The position numbers and the translations under genes were made by a program. The notes beneath the pieces are model-generated. The model was not told where the DNA came from. It was given only the letters and a program-made list of their open reading frames with translations, and searched no databases. 64,000 bases of DNA from Apostichopus japonicus (Eukaryota; Echinodermata; Holothuroidea; Aspidochirotida; Stichopodidae): contig NC_092580.1 in assembly GCF_037975245.1 (NCBI RefSeq), positions 3,262,501 through 3,326,500 on the forward strand, in the 5' to 3' direction. This document shows positions 1 through 11,248 of this stretch, one piece after another (within the stretch, counting starts at the first letter, position 1; each line of letters opens with the position of its first letter).

Positions 1-300
1 ATTTCAATACTACGTATAATAATTGCTTTCCTACTCAAGTGTTCAATCCAAAAAAGAAACGCACTAAAAAACACCCCTGGATCACTAAGGGCATTTTAAA
101 ATCAATCAAAAGGAAGAATTTATTATTTACACGTTATTTAAAGATCCTACTGAACATAAGTCTATTTACAAAATGTACCGTAATTAATTAAACCATGTTA
201 TACGATATTCCAAACGATTATACTTTTATGATAAATTCAAGCAGAGTAGAAACAACGTAAACAGTACTTCTCTGACGTCACAGAAAAAAGTCTCAAACCA
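1..300 (+). mobile_element. Non-LTR retrotransposon (LINE) fragment, 5' side of reverse transcriptase
   Basis: Plus-strand translation reads a basic linker, HPWITKGILKSIKRKN, then (after a one-base shift near 145) DPTEHKSIYKMYRN and a block like RYSKRLYFYDKF. This PWITKGILKSI...YRN...LNHVIR order is typical of the stretch between endonuclease and reverse transcriptase in many animal LINEs. The copy enters from outside the window and is broken by a frameshift and stop codons. No catalytic YADD box is present, so the clade cannot be fixed. It is a dead remnant. Confidence 0.6.
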
Positions 301-778
301 GCCTATGTGACTAGGCACATTTAAGGGTGTTACTCTAATAGGAAAGAATCCATTGCATAATCAAATTGCTCAATTCTGTTTAAAATGTACAAACTTCAAC
401 CTTTACTGCACAGTTAATGAGATACGACTGTTAAATAGTCTAAATCATATTAAAATAACTACCCTTAAATTTAGTATCCTCTGTATTGTTTGAGAGTTTT
501 AATTGCAGGCATTGTTGTTATATATCAATATGCTTAGGGAAAAAGCCATTAACATGCGTCGTCACTTTGTGGCAATAAAAATCACTGAATCGTTAATTAA
601 ATCATTGGGCTTTTTTAAAGGAATAGTAAAAACAGGGTCTATATTCACAACGGTACAATTAATCCAAATACTCTATGGCTATATATATATCCAGGAGTCA
701 GTTTATTAGCCGACAGAAACTCTGGTATGATAACATCGAACTCCTGAACATTTAGTAGTGTTGGTTATATTCAACAAC
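301..778. other. Non-coding spacer, no gene seen
   Basis: AT-rich sequence. The short open frame near 503-709 has no recognisable motif, no splice context and a low-complexity YIYIQ tail, so I read it as chance. Confidence 0.4.
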
Positions 779-983
779 ATGGAGGGTTCCACCGCAAACA
801 GTGAAAAATTAATGTTAATATTTTCACTTTTTCTGTTTGTCAATGGCACTAGTGAACAGCGGTTCATCCCCAATCTTCGTAGCTCCTCAGCTCATTTATG
901 GGGAGGAAGATTTCAGGTTTAGAGGAAGATCCTGGAGGACTTGATTTGAGAACTCAGAGAGCAAGATGAAGTTTGCGGAGATA
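779..983 (+). pseudogene. Secreted-protein gene, copy 1, exon 1 (leader exon with two stops)
   Basis: The ATG at 779 opens a frame with a leader: MEGSTANSEK, then hydrophobic LMLIFSLFLFVNG, which looks like a secretory signal. The frame continues to EQDEVCGD and ends at a good donor (gtaagt at 984). Two stops interrupt it: TAG after GGRFQV and TGA after KILEDLI. The paralogous exon at 5582-6175 has FRLTEKFWRFLIQGPK over the same stretch without stops, so these look like mutations rather than a wrong frame. The exon ends in phase 1 and joins in frame to the acceptor at 1997 (GD then NSRKTVLD). The family is not recognised. Confidence 0.5.
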
Positions 984-1996
984 GTAAGTGAATCAAATGT
1001 TGCGTCTAATGGACACAGAGAATGTATAGTCAAAAATGTCAGTATTTTAGAATGTTATTTTTCTCGTGGTTTTATTGCTGAAATGAAGTCAGCTTCTCAA
1101 GCAAGATTGTACAAAATGACATGGGTTCCATGCCATAGCCTAACTGATGATCACTAATGTGATGTCTATGGTTAATCCAGGTCGTGCACAATTTGCTGCC
1201 TTAATAATCTTCTTAGTACCGCTCTGATGTTTCACAGGCGCAATTAACTGTGAATATTACTTGCATGACGTCATGCCTCGTTAGGCAATGTAGTGTGCCA
1301 TGAATATTTCCTTCTTTGGGTAACATTCAATTTTTGAAACATATAAGTGAAACATACTTCATAAAAAACCTATATAGGAGGATCTGAAAATATACTCTTA
1401 CCTTACTTCTTAATGATTTATTCACCAAAGGTTAATTAAGAAAATAAGAATGGCACAGCCTTAAAGGTAGTCTGTATAGGCCCCAAATTATCACACGCTA
1501 TATTTGCTAGAAGTTTTCAAAAAGGACTTTCCTGGAGGTCTTAACTCTCCTAATTGTTCTCAGACATTTTTAAGGAACACACAAGATGACTGAATGTCCC
1601 AATGAGGGAATTTCCTCAAAGGTTGTAATAAAAATAGTTTAAGAATTTTGACCAAAGGTGACAATATTTAAATATCTAGCACATTTGGGGCCAATATGCT
1701 TATTCCTTTAAGGGTAAAACAGTAGCTCACGATCATTTCTTCTGAAAATATTCCTCATCTTACAGAACTTGATCTTCAACTCCCAACGTCTAGGCCAAAC
1801 TCACCATATGATCGGAGACGCTTCGGGGGGATCGGTTTATATTTTGGTGACGTCACAGAGGTTATACCTACTGTCGACCATACATATTGCCAGGCAGAAG
1901 ATCAGATAGAATCTTTCAGGGGTTTGGGTGTTGTTCTCTCAGTAGTTAGGTCTGATGTATCGTTGCCTACCATGCTTCTCCTTGCTAGCATCACAG
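984..1996 (+). other. Probable intron between exons 1 and 2 of secreted-protein copy 1
   Basis: Starts with GTAAGT and ends with a CAG acceptor at 1994-1996. It holds a dispersed repeat (1463-1613) and no convincing open frame. Confidence 0.4.
1463..1613 (+). repeat. Dispersed repeat, mate at 52063-52213
   Basis: About 150 bp beginning AAAGGTAGTCTGTAT and containing TTGCTAGAAGTTTTCAAAAA and ACACAAGATGACTGAATGTC recurs in the same orientation 50.6 kb away with moderate divergence. No terminal inverted repeats or tail are obvious, so the class is unknown. Confidence 0.7.
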
Positions 1997-2589
1997 ACAG
2001 CAGGAAAACGGTGCTGGATCCTTACTCGACCAGCCACGGAATGACGACATACATCGACAGTATTCAAGACTCCGGAAACGGAACTGTCACATTCTGGAAT
2101 GGAGATGACGTCATGGTAGTCCAAATTCAGGATGATCAGTCTTGTACCGAAAAGGAGCAAAACTTACTTGAGGAAAATTTCCCAGGATCAACTGACCCAA
2201 CTTCGCACATCGCTTTCTCCAGCTATCCAAACGTTTTTGACTGGGGATGTGACGATTTTGGGTCAAACTTCAGTTTCTGTGCAAAGCTCAAAGAGAGAGA
2301 GTGCGATCTAAATAGATTCAGCAATGATATCTGTGGTGTGTACTCAACCATTGATGTTAAAAGATGTCCCTCTTATATGGAGATTCAAGATGTGACTGGA
2401 TTTTTTCGTGACATCATACCTTTGTCTCTGATGGAATCTGAACCAATCAGAAGTATTGAAACTGAAAGTATTGATGTTAGTCATGAAATATACATATACA
2501 GAGTATACACTATCCAGAATATCTCTTACTTATATCAGGGTTATATAGTTAGCCATGAAATAGGTTTAGTGTTTCCTTGCTTTACTTAA
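1997..2589 (+). CDS. Secreted-protein gene, copy 1, exon 2 (uncharacterised)
   Basis: An open frame of about 197 codons to the TAA at 2587. It follows a CAG acceptor whose phase fits the donor of exon 1. Readable blocks include HGMTTYIDSIQDSGNGTVTF, SYPNVFDWGCDDFGSNFSFC and NRFSNDICGVY. Cysteines are scattered (SCTEK, WGCDD, FSFC, ERECDL, DICG, KRCPS), as expected for a disulfide-bonded extracellular protein. The paralog at 7175-7790 repeats several blocks. An open frame could start upstream at about 1924, but the paralog and splice phase favour 1997. I do not recognise the family. Because exon 1 carries stops, this exon is probably part of a pseudogene although it is itself open. Confidence 0.45.
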
Positions 2590-2658
2590 ATGTAATGGAT
2601 ATTATGCGGTTGTGGGTATAGTATACACTATCCAGAATATCTCTTACTTATATCAGGG
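2502..2658 (+). repeat. 39-bp direct repeat at the 3' end of secreted-protein copy 1
   Basis: The segment 2502-2540 (AGTATACACTATCCAGAATA onward to CAGGG) is repeated almost exactly at 2620-2658, just after the stop codon. The first copy is translated as RVYTIQNISYLYQG. The C-terminal end of the reading frame may therefore come from this local duplication. Confidence 0.8.
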
Positions 2659-3599
2659 ACATTGACGTTTTTCTATAATTTATTATTAAACAATTCCACC
2701 TTATGGTAACTCAACGAAGTACTAGGTCAATGGTACTGGTGCGGGAATTTGAGTACAAAGTTGCTTAGAGTTACCCCTGACAAACGCACCTACGATATTT
2801 GTTTATTGGGTCGAAAAGCTTCCGTGGGAAATTTTTGATATTTCTGGCGAAAATATAAAGACTATTGGAACTGAAGCTAACAACTATATATTTATCTATG
2901 AAAGTGTATACTATGAGAGATGATGTAAAATATAAACTACTTTGCCAATGCAGCGACTTGTGCCCCGCCCCCCACGCACCTCCCTTGCACCACTGCCGCC
3001 ACCCCACACACTCGGTTGGTTTTTAGGACACTGTCAAGTAGAAAAAAAAATCATAATTGTGCGCAGTCTACGCCTCGAACGAAGAAATTTCACAGAACAT
3101 AAAGATGTTCCATTCATTTTGTGACCTTGCAATGTTCCACTGAACCTGGTGTCTGTCTCATAATAAATACAGTTAGTCAGTTACAGTAGTCTGCTATTAT
3201 CTCTACCTTTGTATCTCAATAATTCAGAGATTGAAGAGCTCGCAATTCCCCACAAAGTACTATGTTTACTATGAAAGACACCCTAATTTAGGGTTCCATT
3301 GAAAGTATACATTTTTTTGCCTAAAGCAAACCAGTATGATAACACCCCAAATTTCACCTTCATAAATCAGATCTTATCTCCTTCCGTATTTGGTTTTGTT
3401 TTCTGTTTGTATTTATTTGAATACTTACAACTTCTTAACATTTTCTCTCTTTGCAAACATTTGCTGGCCTCATAAACGAGGATTGTAACTGCTCTGGGTA
3501 CTAAAATGAAAGTTCATACCGCAGTAGTACTTTGGCAGTTGTCACAAAATATTTCCAGAAAGCTATAGAGAGTTCCCTTGCAATGAAAACCAGAACACG

Positions 3600-3775
3600 A
3601 AAAAGTTTAGTGGTTACAATACCTACACGTACCTGGTTACGATACCTATAGTGGTTACTTATACCTTTAGTGGTTCTTTAATATACCTCTAGTGATTACG
3701 AACCTATAGTGGTTACTTATACCTTTAGTGGTTACTTATACCTATGTTGTTTACTTATACCTATAGTGATTACCT
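3600..3775 (+). repeat. Degenerate minisatellite, unit about 19 bp
   Basis: Repeats of TTACTTATACCTATAGTGG in many slightly altered copies. Units such as ATACCTTTAGTGGTTACTT are visible by eye. No coding potential. Confidence 0.8.
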
Positions 3776-4319
3776 ATATGCAATACAATAGTGTGGTATT
3801 AAAGCCATACACGGTAATATACATGAACTTGTAAACACCAAAATGAAGAGGATCATTTATTCACCAACGCGGCAACATATGAAGAAAGTTACCAGGAATC
3901 AGTAATCCATATTGACAAAACATCAACCAGTTATTTCATTGTACTGATTTTACAGTATAGAATTTTTATTCCAATTACTAATGTTACTGTAGACTGAGAG
4001 CCTACAAGACATTTGTGTACATACACAGAGGGAAATATTTTGACAACCTACAAGTCATCTGGATAAATCACAAAACAAATGCCCAATTGGAGGCCAACTA
4101 AGATAACCTTTTGACCCCTTGAGCCAATTTTTTCACCATTTGAGATAAACTGTTGTCCCCTTGAAGTTCAGAGGATGATACTGGCTAACTGGCCACTTAG
4201 AGTGTGCTTAAAGCAATACTACATATCAACTTTCCTTGAACTTTCCTGGATGGCTGTATGTTCTCATGAATATTAATGAAGTCAAAGTTATTGCAAAGAG
4301 CATATTCTTTGTAATAACA

Positions 4320-4800
4320 TTACCATACCAAGTATGAACTAAATCGGACATACTGTTGAAGATTTATTAACAGCTTAAAAATTTTAGGTTAAAGCCTGGC
4401 CCACTCATTAATATTCATGCATGGGAATCACAAACAATAGGCACATCTACACATCATGAGGTATCTACCTACCCAGAATGACATTGATTCAATGTGTTGG
4501 TATTCAGATATCGTGTTTTACAAGCTTTTCACAGTGATAACACTCTAGCCACGCCCCTTCATGAACAATAATGAGAATGAATTGAAGATTATATGATCAT
4601 GTAGCTATCACCAACTGACACCACCATACCAAGTATGAACTAAATCAGACAAACGATTGAAGAGATATTGCCATTATTAGAATTTTACGTTAAGCCCCGC
4701 CCACTCATCAACATGCAAGAATGGGTACCACAAACAATTGAGCACATCTATACATCGTGGGGCATTTACCTAACAAGAATAAGCCTTTCTAAGTGTTTGC
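4320..4800 (+). repeat. Tandem duplication, period about 300 bp
   Basis: CCATACCAAGTATGAACTAA begins at about 4323 and again at about 4623. Both are followed by a GAAGA..ATT segment, a GCCC..CCCACTCAT segment and CACAAACAAT. The second copy is truncated. Confidence 0.75.
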
Positions 4801-5581
4801 GTCACTCAATTTCACCAACAACAAAAAAACATGACGTCATGTCTCGGTCTGAGTTGACACAGGATATTGAGCTAGCTAGACGACAACTTGATGTCAGGTT
4901 ATTGAAAACGACCTTTTGTTTTTTTCTTTTTTGGGGGGCATATAAAAGAATGAAGATGACAATTCTGAAGAAAAAAAAAAAAAATATTTGTAGTGAAAAC
5001 TAACATTTGTCAGCCAGATGGGGTGGGGGTGTGGTGAGGAAGGAGGTGAGTGTGGGGGTGGGGTAGTTTGAGGCATTCAATCGAATCATCTTTATACGAA
5101 TCAATAGTAAAGAGAAGCCTATACTTAATTGCATTAAGACCTATTAAAAGACTTACATTTATTTTATTGTTAAACAACAATTTCCTATATAGAATCAGTA
5201 GCGTCGACTTCATCAAGTTTCTATTTTCTGATTCTATGCAACACGTATAGTCCGACCTCGCATGGTATGTTTAACCCTCAAATCGTAAAAATGCCTAGAT
5301 TGAAACAATTATGATAAGTTGCCATCAAATTTTATTATATTTTATTATTATTATTTTATTAAAGAGTTAATTTTATTTTATTGGGAATACTGACTTAACT
5401 TAAGCAAATTGATAGACACCGATAGTGACACAGAGATATAATGACCATCTTATACAGCTGTCATTAAGTATTAGTATCAATGAATTAACTTACGCTTGAG
5501 TTGTAATTGGTTCAAACAAAAGTGAAGGATGAATACCTACAATACAATAGAAAACCATATTAATGGATTTTTAGCAGTATC

Positions 5582-6175
5582 ATGGCGAGACGTTATGAGA
5601 ACAAGCTTAGGTTAGCCGCAGTGGCGGAGCGTCCATACAGTCAGGGGGGGCGGATGCCCCCCTGAAAGACTCAAATCCACTGCTGGCGCCCTTTTCAGCT
5701 TTTTACCACTTTTTACTTATTCGCGATTATTTACTTTTTTTATTGCGCTCTCATCTACCTATTGACATTTTTCACATTTTGTTGGTGATGACACCTATTT
5801 ATTCTTCGTTTATTTGCAATTAGCAAGGCCAGGAAAGGGTCATTTCCGGCAATCTAGGACGTATCTTTACTCAAAAAATTTCGGTACGCTCCGCGCCAAC
5901 CTGTGGTGGCGCTTCGCTTTAGATAGTGTCGCAAGCGCCCCTACAGACCATTCTCGCCCCCCTTGACCAAGACCCCTAGCTCCTCCACTGGTTAGCCACA
6001 GTGTTTTCTTTTGCGATGATTGTTTGTGGTCTAGAAAGAACACAAAAATACAGTACAATCCTAATTCTTAGTCATTTTGCCTCTTCTGGGAGGGAAGGAA
6101 ATTTCAGATTGACAGAAAAATTCTGGAGGTTTTTAATTCAAGGCCCAAAAGCACAAGATGAAATTTGCGGCAATA
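5582..6175 (+). pseudogene. Secreted-protein gene, copy 2, exon 1, split by a hAT-type insertion
   Basis: ATG at 5582 gives MARRYENKLRLA up to the insertion. On the far side, reading resumes in the same frame as VFSFAMIVCGLERTQKYS, and continues through NFRLTEKFWRFLIQ to AQDEICGN at a donor (gtaagc at 6176). Leaving out the element (5619-5990) and one copy of its 8-bp target duplication gives one uninterrupted frame. This frame matches copy 1 exon 1 (VFSFAMIVCG against IFSLFLFVNG; DEICGN against DEVCGD). The insertion lies at the start of the hydrophobic leader, so the filled allele cannot make the normal leader. Confidence 0.6.
5619..5990 (+). mobile_element. hAT-type non-autonomous element (372 bp), 8-bp target duplication
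   Basis: Ends are CAGTGGCGGAGC and GCTCCTCCACTG, an imperfect terminal inverted repeat. It is flanked by GTTAGCCG (5611-5618) and GTTAGCCA (5991-5998), an 8-bp duplication with one mismatch. CAGNG-type ends and 8-bp duplications are hallmarks of the hAT superfamily. No transposase is encoded. The same family occurs inverted at 11249-11651, and a relative sits at 18815-19463; all share a core like TACGCTCCGCGCCAACC followed by GGTGGCGCT. Confidence 0.8.
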
Positions 6176-7174
6176 GTAAGCCAAATTTTAAGCTATGTAC
6201 AAACAATTAATCAATACAAAATTTATTGAGCAAGTTGATAACGTATTGAAGTGTGAATTAATGTCAGTGGAAAGTAACATTCAATTTAAAGACAATGGGG
6301 CTCTCCAGTCACTCCTAAACCAACAGAGGATGATGTTGTATCGGTCCTATCTAGTTCTGTGAAACTTCACAATTAGCTGCAATCTTTGGAGGCAGATAAT
6401 AATGGTATCATGATTTAATCGCTACCGGTGTATTCAATTTTGTTCACAAATATTGAAGAAGAGATCTTGTGAAAGCAAATTTTTGAGGTATCAAGTCAAA
6501 CAAATTGTTTTAAAACGCCGTAACTAGTGTTTTCTGAAACGCTTACTTCGTCCGTCCAAGTAAGTTGAGTCCGGTGTCACATGTTCGCATGCTTGTGAGA
6601 GCGTTGAAGCTATCGTGTGACATACATTCAAAGATTCATAAACATGACAGATTTATGTGCATTCAGGACTCACATGACGGAGCCCTCTGTTAAAACGCTT
6701 GTATTGGTTCATGATGAAGTAAGAGCAATAGTTTACGATTGTGAATATTGTGATCATATCAAACCAGAATTTATGACCGATATTACTATAACTATTAAAG
6801 TATGAGTTCATATAATCATTATCTGTTATTGTTTCGATGCTTCTATATACACGAATAACACACAAAGCAATTAAGGTGTCTTTGAGGTGAATCTGTAGAT
6901 ATTACTCAAAATCATTTAGGTCTTAAGTTATTAAATGTAATTCTCTTTCGTACTAATAGTGTTTCAATGACTTAAAAAGCTCACAATATAGCTAGAGAAA
7001 GTCAGCAATTTAATTAAAGGAAAGCAGGGATGATTTCAGAGTCACAAGCTGCTGTCGTGACTAGGCCTACAACTTTGATTAAGCAAATGGTGTCATTCAC
7101 TGTTTGGAAAAAAAATGTCTTCTTCACTGAGAAAACTAGGTGACGTTTAAATATACCTAGTGTTTCACCTGCAG
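6176..7174 (+). other. Probable intron of secreted-protein copy 2
   Basis: Runs from the GTAAGC donor at 6176 to a CTGCAG acceptor at 7169-7174. No motif-bearing frame. It is similar in length to the copy 1 intron. Confidence 0.35.
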
Positions 7175-7790
7175 CTTCCAGCGGTCTTACCGCACTCGCC
7201 CTACAACTCAACTATCCCTGACGAGATGACTGTGTACCTAGTTCAAATTACTGCCAAGCTTCTGACTGAAACCAATAACTGTGAGGACAACAAATCAAAT
7301 GGTGCCAGTCCTGGTGTTGGCTGCCACCTTGGGGCCAAGGTGAACTACTGCACAGTAGTTAGGAATACTTCTGACTCTGCCATTATCTACCATGCTTACC
7401 TTTACCAGCATTACAAACAGCACAAAAACTGTGTCAGCCCCATAGTAAACCTGCCAATGGTGGAAACAAATTCCAACTTGGACCGATGCAATTTCGCACA
7501 TTTTTACCTCCAATTATCCAGATACATTTGACTGGGGGTTGTGGCAGTATGAATTGTAAACTTCAGCTATTGTACAAATGCTGAGAGGGAACCAAATTGA
7601 TCTAGCTAGAATAGGTAATGATATTTGTAATCTTATTGCAACTACTTACGTCCATTGTTGTCCCTCCAGACTCAGAACAAGGACCAATCACAAGCATTGA
7701 AATTGCTGAAAGTTCGATGTTCACTATGACACAGGATATTGTAATTCGAGCTGCTTTCTCGTAGTCAATCAGTCGTGGTTAAAATGTGCT
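7175..7790 (+). pseudogene. Secreted-protein gene, copy 2, exon 2 (frameshifted)
   Basis: Open to 7531 in one frame (VLPHSPYNSTIPDEMTVYLV, then NCEDNKSNGASPGVGCHLG). After that the similarity to copy 1 jumps frame: IGNDICNLIATTYVHCC aligns with FSNDICGVYSTIDVKRC, and GPITSIEIAESSMF aligns with EPIRSIETESIDVS. The phase at the acceptor also does not match the exon 1 donor. The exon has therefore suffered at least two indels. A third scrap of the same family lies at 46985-47065. Confidence 0.5.
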
Positions 7791-7865
7791 GTCTAATGAG
7801 GCTGCAATTGTCCAAAGCCACTATTAAAGGAAAATACCAGGAAATACCATTTGAAATATTAATTT

Positions 7866-7912
7866 GAATAATAATAACAGCAATAATAATAATAATAATC
7901 ACAACAATAACA
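7866..7912 (+). repeat. AAT-rich microsatellite
   Basis: Runs of AATAAT with one AACAGC interruption. No function inferred. Confidence 0.85.
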
Positions 7913-8085
7913 GAAAAGAGAAAACGGTGGTGCAAAATCACTCTAGAAGTATTTAATTCTCGGGGATATACCTCTTTCATGATTTAACAGCATATAACAC
8001 AAGGGGAGATTTGTACGGGGTGCTGTTGGGAGGGTAAAGTTGGTGCACTACAAAAACTCTGGTATTAATATTAACACCAACTGTG

Positions 8086-8515
8086 TTAAGTTTGTTTTTG
8101 TATTACTAAACACCGAGATTGCATAGTTTTTTGACCAATAGAATTGCCATGTGAACGTAAATTAATTGGGGAGGGCTTGTTTGACTTTTCTGTTGATCCG
8201 TCATCATAACTTGTGATTTCTGTATTCCAAAAATCTAACGTCATTAGAGGTGACTCTCTACCTGATATTAAATATGACAATACTAGTCTAATTTCATATT
8301 GGACCACCCACGCCTTTAAGAAGATCATGCATCACATCCAGAGAAAAGTTACGAAGAATTTGGAAGAATGCACAACTATTTAAAACTGACTCCCTTTTTA
8401 GACCTTGAACATGAACAGTTTGAAGTTGTTCTGTCTGTTGCACATGCAAATTATGCAAATTGTAGGATTCTTTGTTTGTTTTGGCTGTAAAATAGTTGTG
8501 CATCTTCACCACTGG
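8086..8515 (-). pseudogene. Transposase-like protein fragment (MHDLLKGV family)
   Basis: Minus-strand frame 8512-8294 reads GLKRESVLNSCAFFQILRNF then SLDVMHDLLKGV. After a frame change it continues (8328-8086) as VQYEIRLVLSYLISG ... NKPSPINLRSHGNSIGQK. The motif order FxxxxNFxxDxMHDxLEG...YEIKLVL...HGNSIxQKAxQ is familiar from uncharacterised, repeat-linked, transposase-like proteins of fish and invertebrates. Between GV and VQYE the DNA reads GTGGGTGG, so a 4-bp tandem duplication accounts for the frameshift. Upstream exons were not identified. Confidence 0.5.
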
Positions 8516-9520
8516 TCAAACAAAGGCGGCGCTAATGACTTGCTGAAAAGCTCCCTACAAAACTAAATAATGAGTTAGCACCAAGATTGTCTGCACTAAA
8601 CTGCGTACTAATACCTTTTTTTTAATGTCCACTTGGAAGTAGAATACCATGTTCAGCCAGGTAATTTTATATCTTTCACTATGTGTTTGAGAATTTGATC
8701 AAACCCATATTTCTTTACATCTTTAAGTGTGACAAAAGGCAGCACAGTGAATGTTATTCAAAGTAGAAGTAATCCTGGGAGTGAAATTTTTTTAAAACAA
8801 AATAAAATGCACCTATTTTTTGTGAATAGATGTTTCTGATCTTTTTCCACTTCATGTTCCTGAAAGGTTTTGTCAACAACAGCTTTGAACACTACTTGTG
8901 ATTTCACTTATAATATTATCCATTGAGTTGGCAAATTGGATTAGAGTATTTTGAGAGATTTTTGAGGTTTCAGACAGTTTACATATTAGTCCTCCTGATT
9001 CTGTAGTTCCTGAGAGGAAGGGATTTCAGAGGTAGCAAGTTTATCTCCCTCTACATTATCATCATAATCAATAGCTGCAACATTATCCCTTGATCAAATT
9101 GTTTTCCATGCATTCCTGAGGTCCATCTGGTAATGGAAATGGAGCATGCTTTATTAAATGCTTCCTGAATCCACAAAATGAGAAAATTGTCTGACAACAA
9201 GCCCCCTGACCACATTTCAGCAATAGATTCTGCCCATCGTAAAACCCATGTCATAATATCATGTGCTTTAGTAACCAGCTAGGTACACTTTCAAGATTAG
9301 CTTTGCATTTAAGACAACGCATTCTTGCAATTTAGATTGAAGTGCCCTCAAAAAAACTATGATCATCAAATCTGGTTCCTCAGAAACAGGAGGAACTACT
9401 AAGACTTTCGTTGCAAATAATACCAGTTGTTGGCCACAGTAAAGTAAAAGGCCATATAGACAAAATTTTTAGACTTGGTAGCACACTTAGGGCAAACTTT
9501 ACAATAGGGCGTGCCCTATG
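8516..9520. other. Spacer, no supported gene
   Basis: Minus-strand frames (for example 9051-9254) may be further debris of the transposase-like gene, but I see no diagnostic motif. Confidence 0.3.
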
Positions 9521-9770
9521 CAGTGACATCACAGCTATGATCCACTTTGTTTTGGAAAAATTACAAAATGCTTTAAAGTCTAGATCTGCCATATTGACTC
9601 AGCAGGCTATAACCAAACAGTTTCAGTGATTACATAATCATATGAAACTTTTAAATTACAGCAATCCTATACTTGGGGCAATACTGCTGATGTTTAGGGA
9701 GCTGCTAGCAGTGTTCTATTCACCTAACTTCTCACTGCAAAATACATTTAACACAAAAATTTTATCAAAC

Positions 9771-9902
9771 CTTTCCAAACTGAATGAAAGAGTCCACTGC
9801 TTTAATCCCTGGCAATTTTGACACTCCAGCTTGTACGTCCATGGTTTGCAGGTGGTAACAGACAGAGCACCAGCAGTATGGTAGCGGTCTCTGTGTCCTT
9901 GC
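9771..9902 (-). pseudogene. CIDE-N-type gene, 3'-most exon, copy A
   Basis: The acceptor (CTTAG at its high end) is followed by KDTETATILLVLCLLPPAN. A second frame, after a shift, gives GIKAVDFLIQFEK at the low end in copies B and C. The equivalents are 17603-17734 (B) and 25379-25510 (C). The LLVLCLLPP then short basic stretch then AVDFLIQF order fits the C-terminal part of the same family. All three copies share the frame change, so it either predates the duplication or hides a small intron. Confidence 0.45.
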
Positions 9903-10605
9903 CTAAGAAAGTAATATGAAATGGTATTAATTAAAGAGACATGGCACTAAGTGTTCAGTTAAATGATCTTTTTGTTGTTTGGAATTTATCAACCACAAGC
10001 TGTAAAAGTAGAAATTTACATGGGAGGGAGGTTTAGATTTTATTTTGCATAGCCTAAAAACCTGAGCTAGTTTCTCAAGTATATTGATCATTTTCTTTCT
10101 AATTAAGCTGATGTTACTAAGCCATTAGAAAGCTGTAAGCATTTTAGCTGTTGGGTAGTTTCTCATGCAGCTTCCTGTGGCATGCTATATTACATAATTT
10201 GGCTGTATAGCTGATATCTGCACTTGTATTCTACATGGGAAATGTGCTGATGTTGCCCAGTCAAGATTACAACTAATGTGGGGGGGGGGGGAGGCTATTA
10301 TTTGTAAGCTTTAATATTTACAGATGATGATGGAGGTTTTCCTCATGCATTGAAAACCAGTAGCATGATTTCAATTGAACAGACTATGGGCTTTCACTCC
10401 ATCTGATAGATTTAAAGTGGCCTTCACCACATTAGCAAGTAATGCATGAGTATTAATTAATAAACAAAGGCATCTGATCACCATCCTCTGAGTAATGAGT
10501 GTATTGCAACAAAGTCAACAAAGTCAGTTCTACCAGCTCTGCATGTGTCAACTGGTGATGTAGGGGATGGTGAGAGGATAAAGTGAAACATCTTTGTTTA
10601 CTTAC

Positions 10606-10814
10606 TTCCCAACTCTAGCTTTTATAAGAAAAAAATTTTTTAAAAAATCCAAATCCTTACATGGTCCACGGTCCACTGTTGCCAACAGCTCAGCCGCGGC
10701 TTCTATATCAGTGCTTTATCTTGCAAGAGCAATAACTTTCTGCTTAAGGAGAAGCCACTGTTCCAGTAGCTTTGGTTATTCCTCTGGAAACAATAACCTG
10801 AAGTCTTGTTCAAT
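10606..10814 (-). pseudogene. IEQDFRLLF exon, copy A
   Basis: Acceptor TTGCAG, then IEQDFRLLFPEE, a TAA, PKLLEQW, and after another TAA STDIEAAAELLATVDR. An A/T-rich insertion lies near 10618-10650. In copy B the same exon reads FRLLFPEEYPRLLEQWPL. The stop after IALAR is common to A and B. Confidence 0.45.
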
Positions 10815-11248
10815 CTGCAAGCAAGAAATTTCCAGGATTTACTTTACATGTCAAGAACTGATCACAATGAATTTTCTTTAGCATTTTATTGTTATACAGG
10901 AGCAAGAATGCAATGTTTTTTATCCTCGCTGCAAGGAATCCTGTATTGGTTCTTTCATCCAAAAAAGCTTCCTGAAAATAATAATGAAATGTACCTAGTA
11001 CTAGCTGTGGTTCATTTTATGTAGCACTATCCAGTCGGAGACTTCAAATGTCGTTTCCCAAGTTAAGCTGAAGGTTGAAAATTGCTATGAGTTTTCATAA
11101 GTATCTTTCAAGACATCTTTACCATCAAGAATACTCTCATAAATTATGAAATACCACAAGAATATGTGGCAGTAATTTTAGTTTGAACTAGCAACACTAC
11201 ACATGAGACCTTAAACCTCTTTTTCTGCTAAATTCATGGGCATGAAGA

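Larger units (their letters stand above)
2659..5581. other. Intergenic spacer with tandem repeats
   Basis: No supported gene. Apart from the two repeat blocks listed separately, it is AT-rich unique-looking sequence with purine and pyrimidine runs (for example 4970-5070) and an ATT-rich tract near 5330-5390. Short open frames here lack motifs and overlap on both strands. Confidence 0.4.

Noticed and set aside
2771-3124. Overlapping open frames on both strands near 2.8-3.1 kb
   Set aside because: Low-complexity Pro/Trp/Gly-rich translations of a G/C-biased patch; no conservation or motif.
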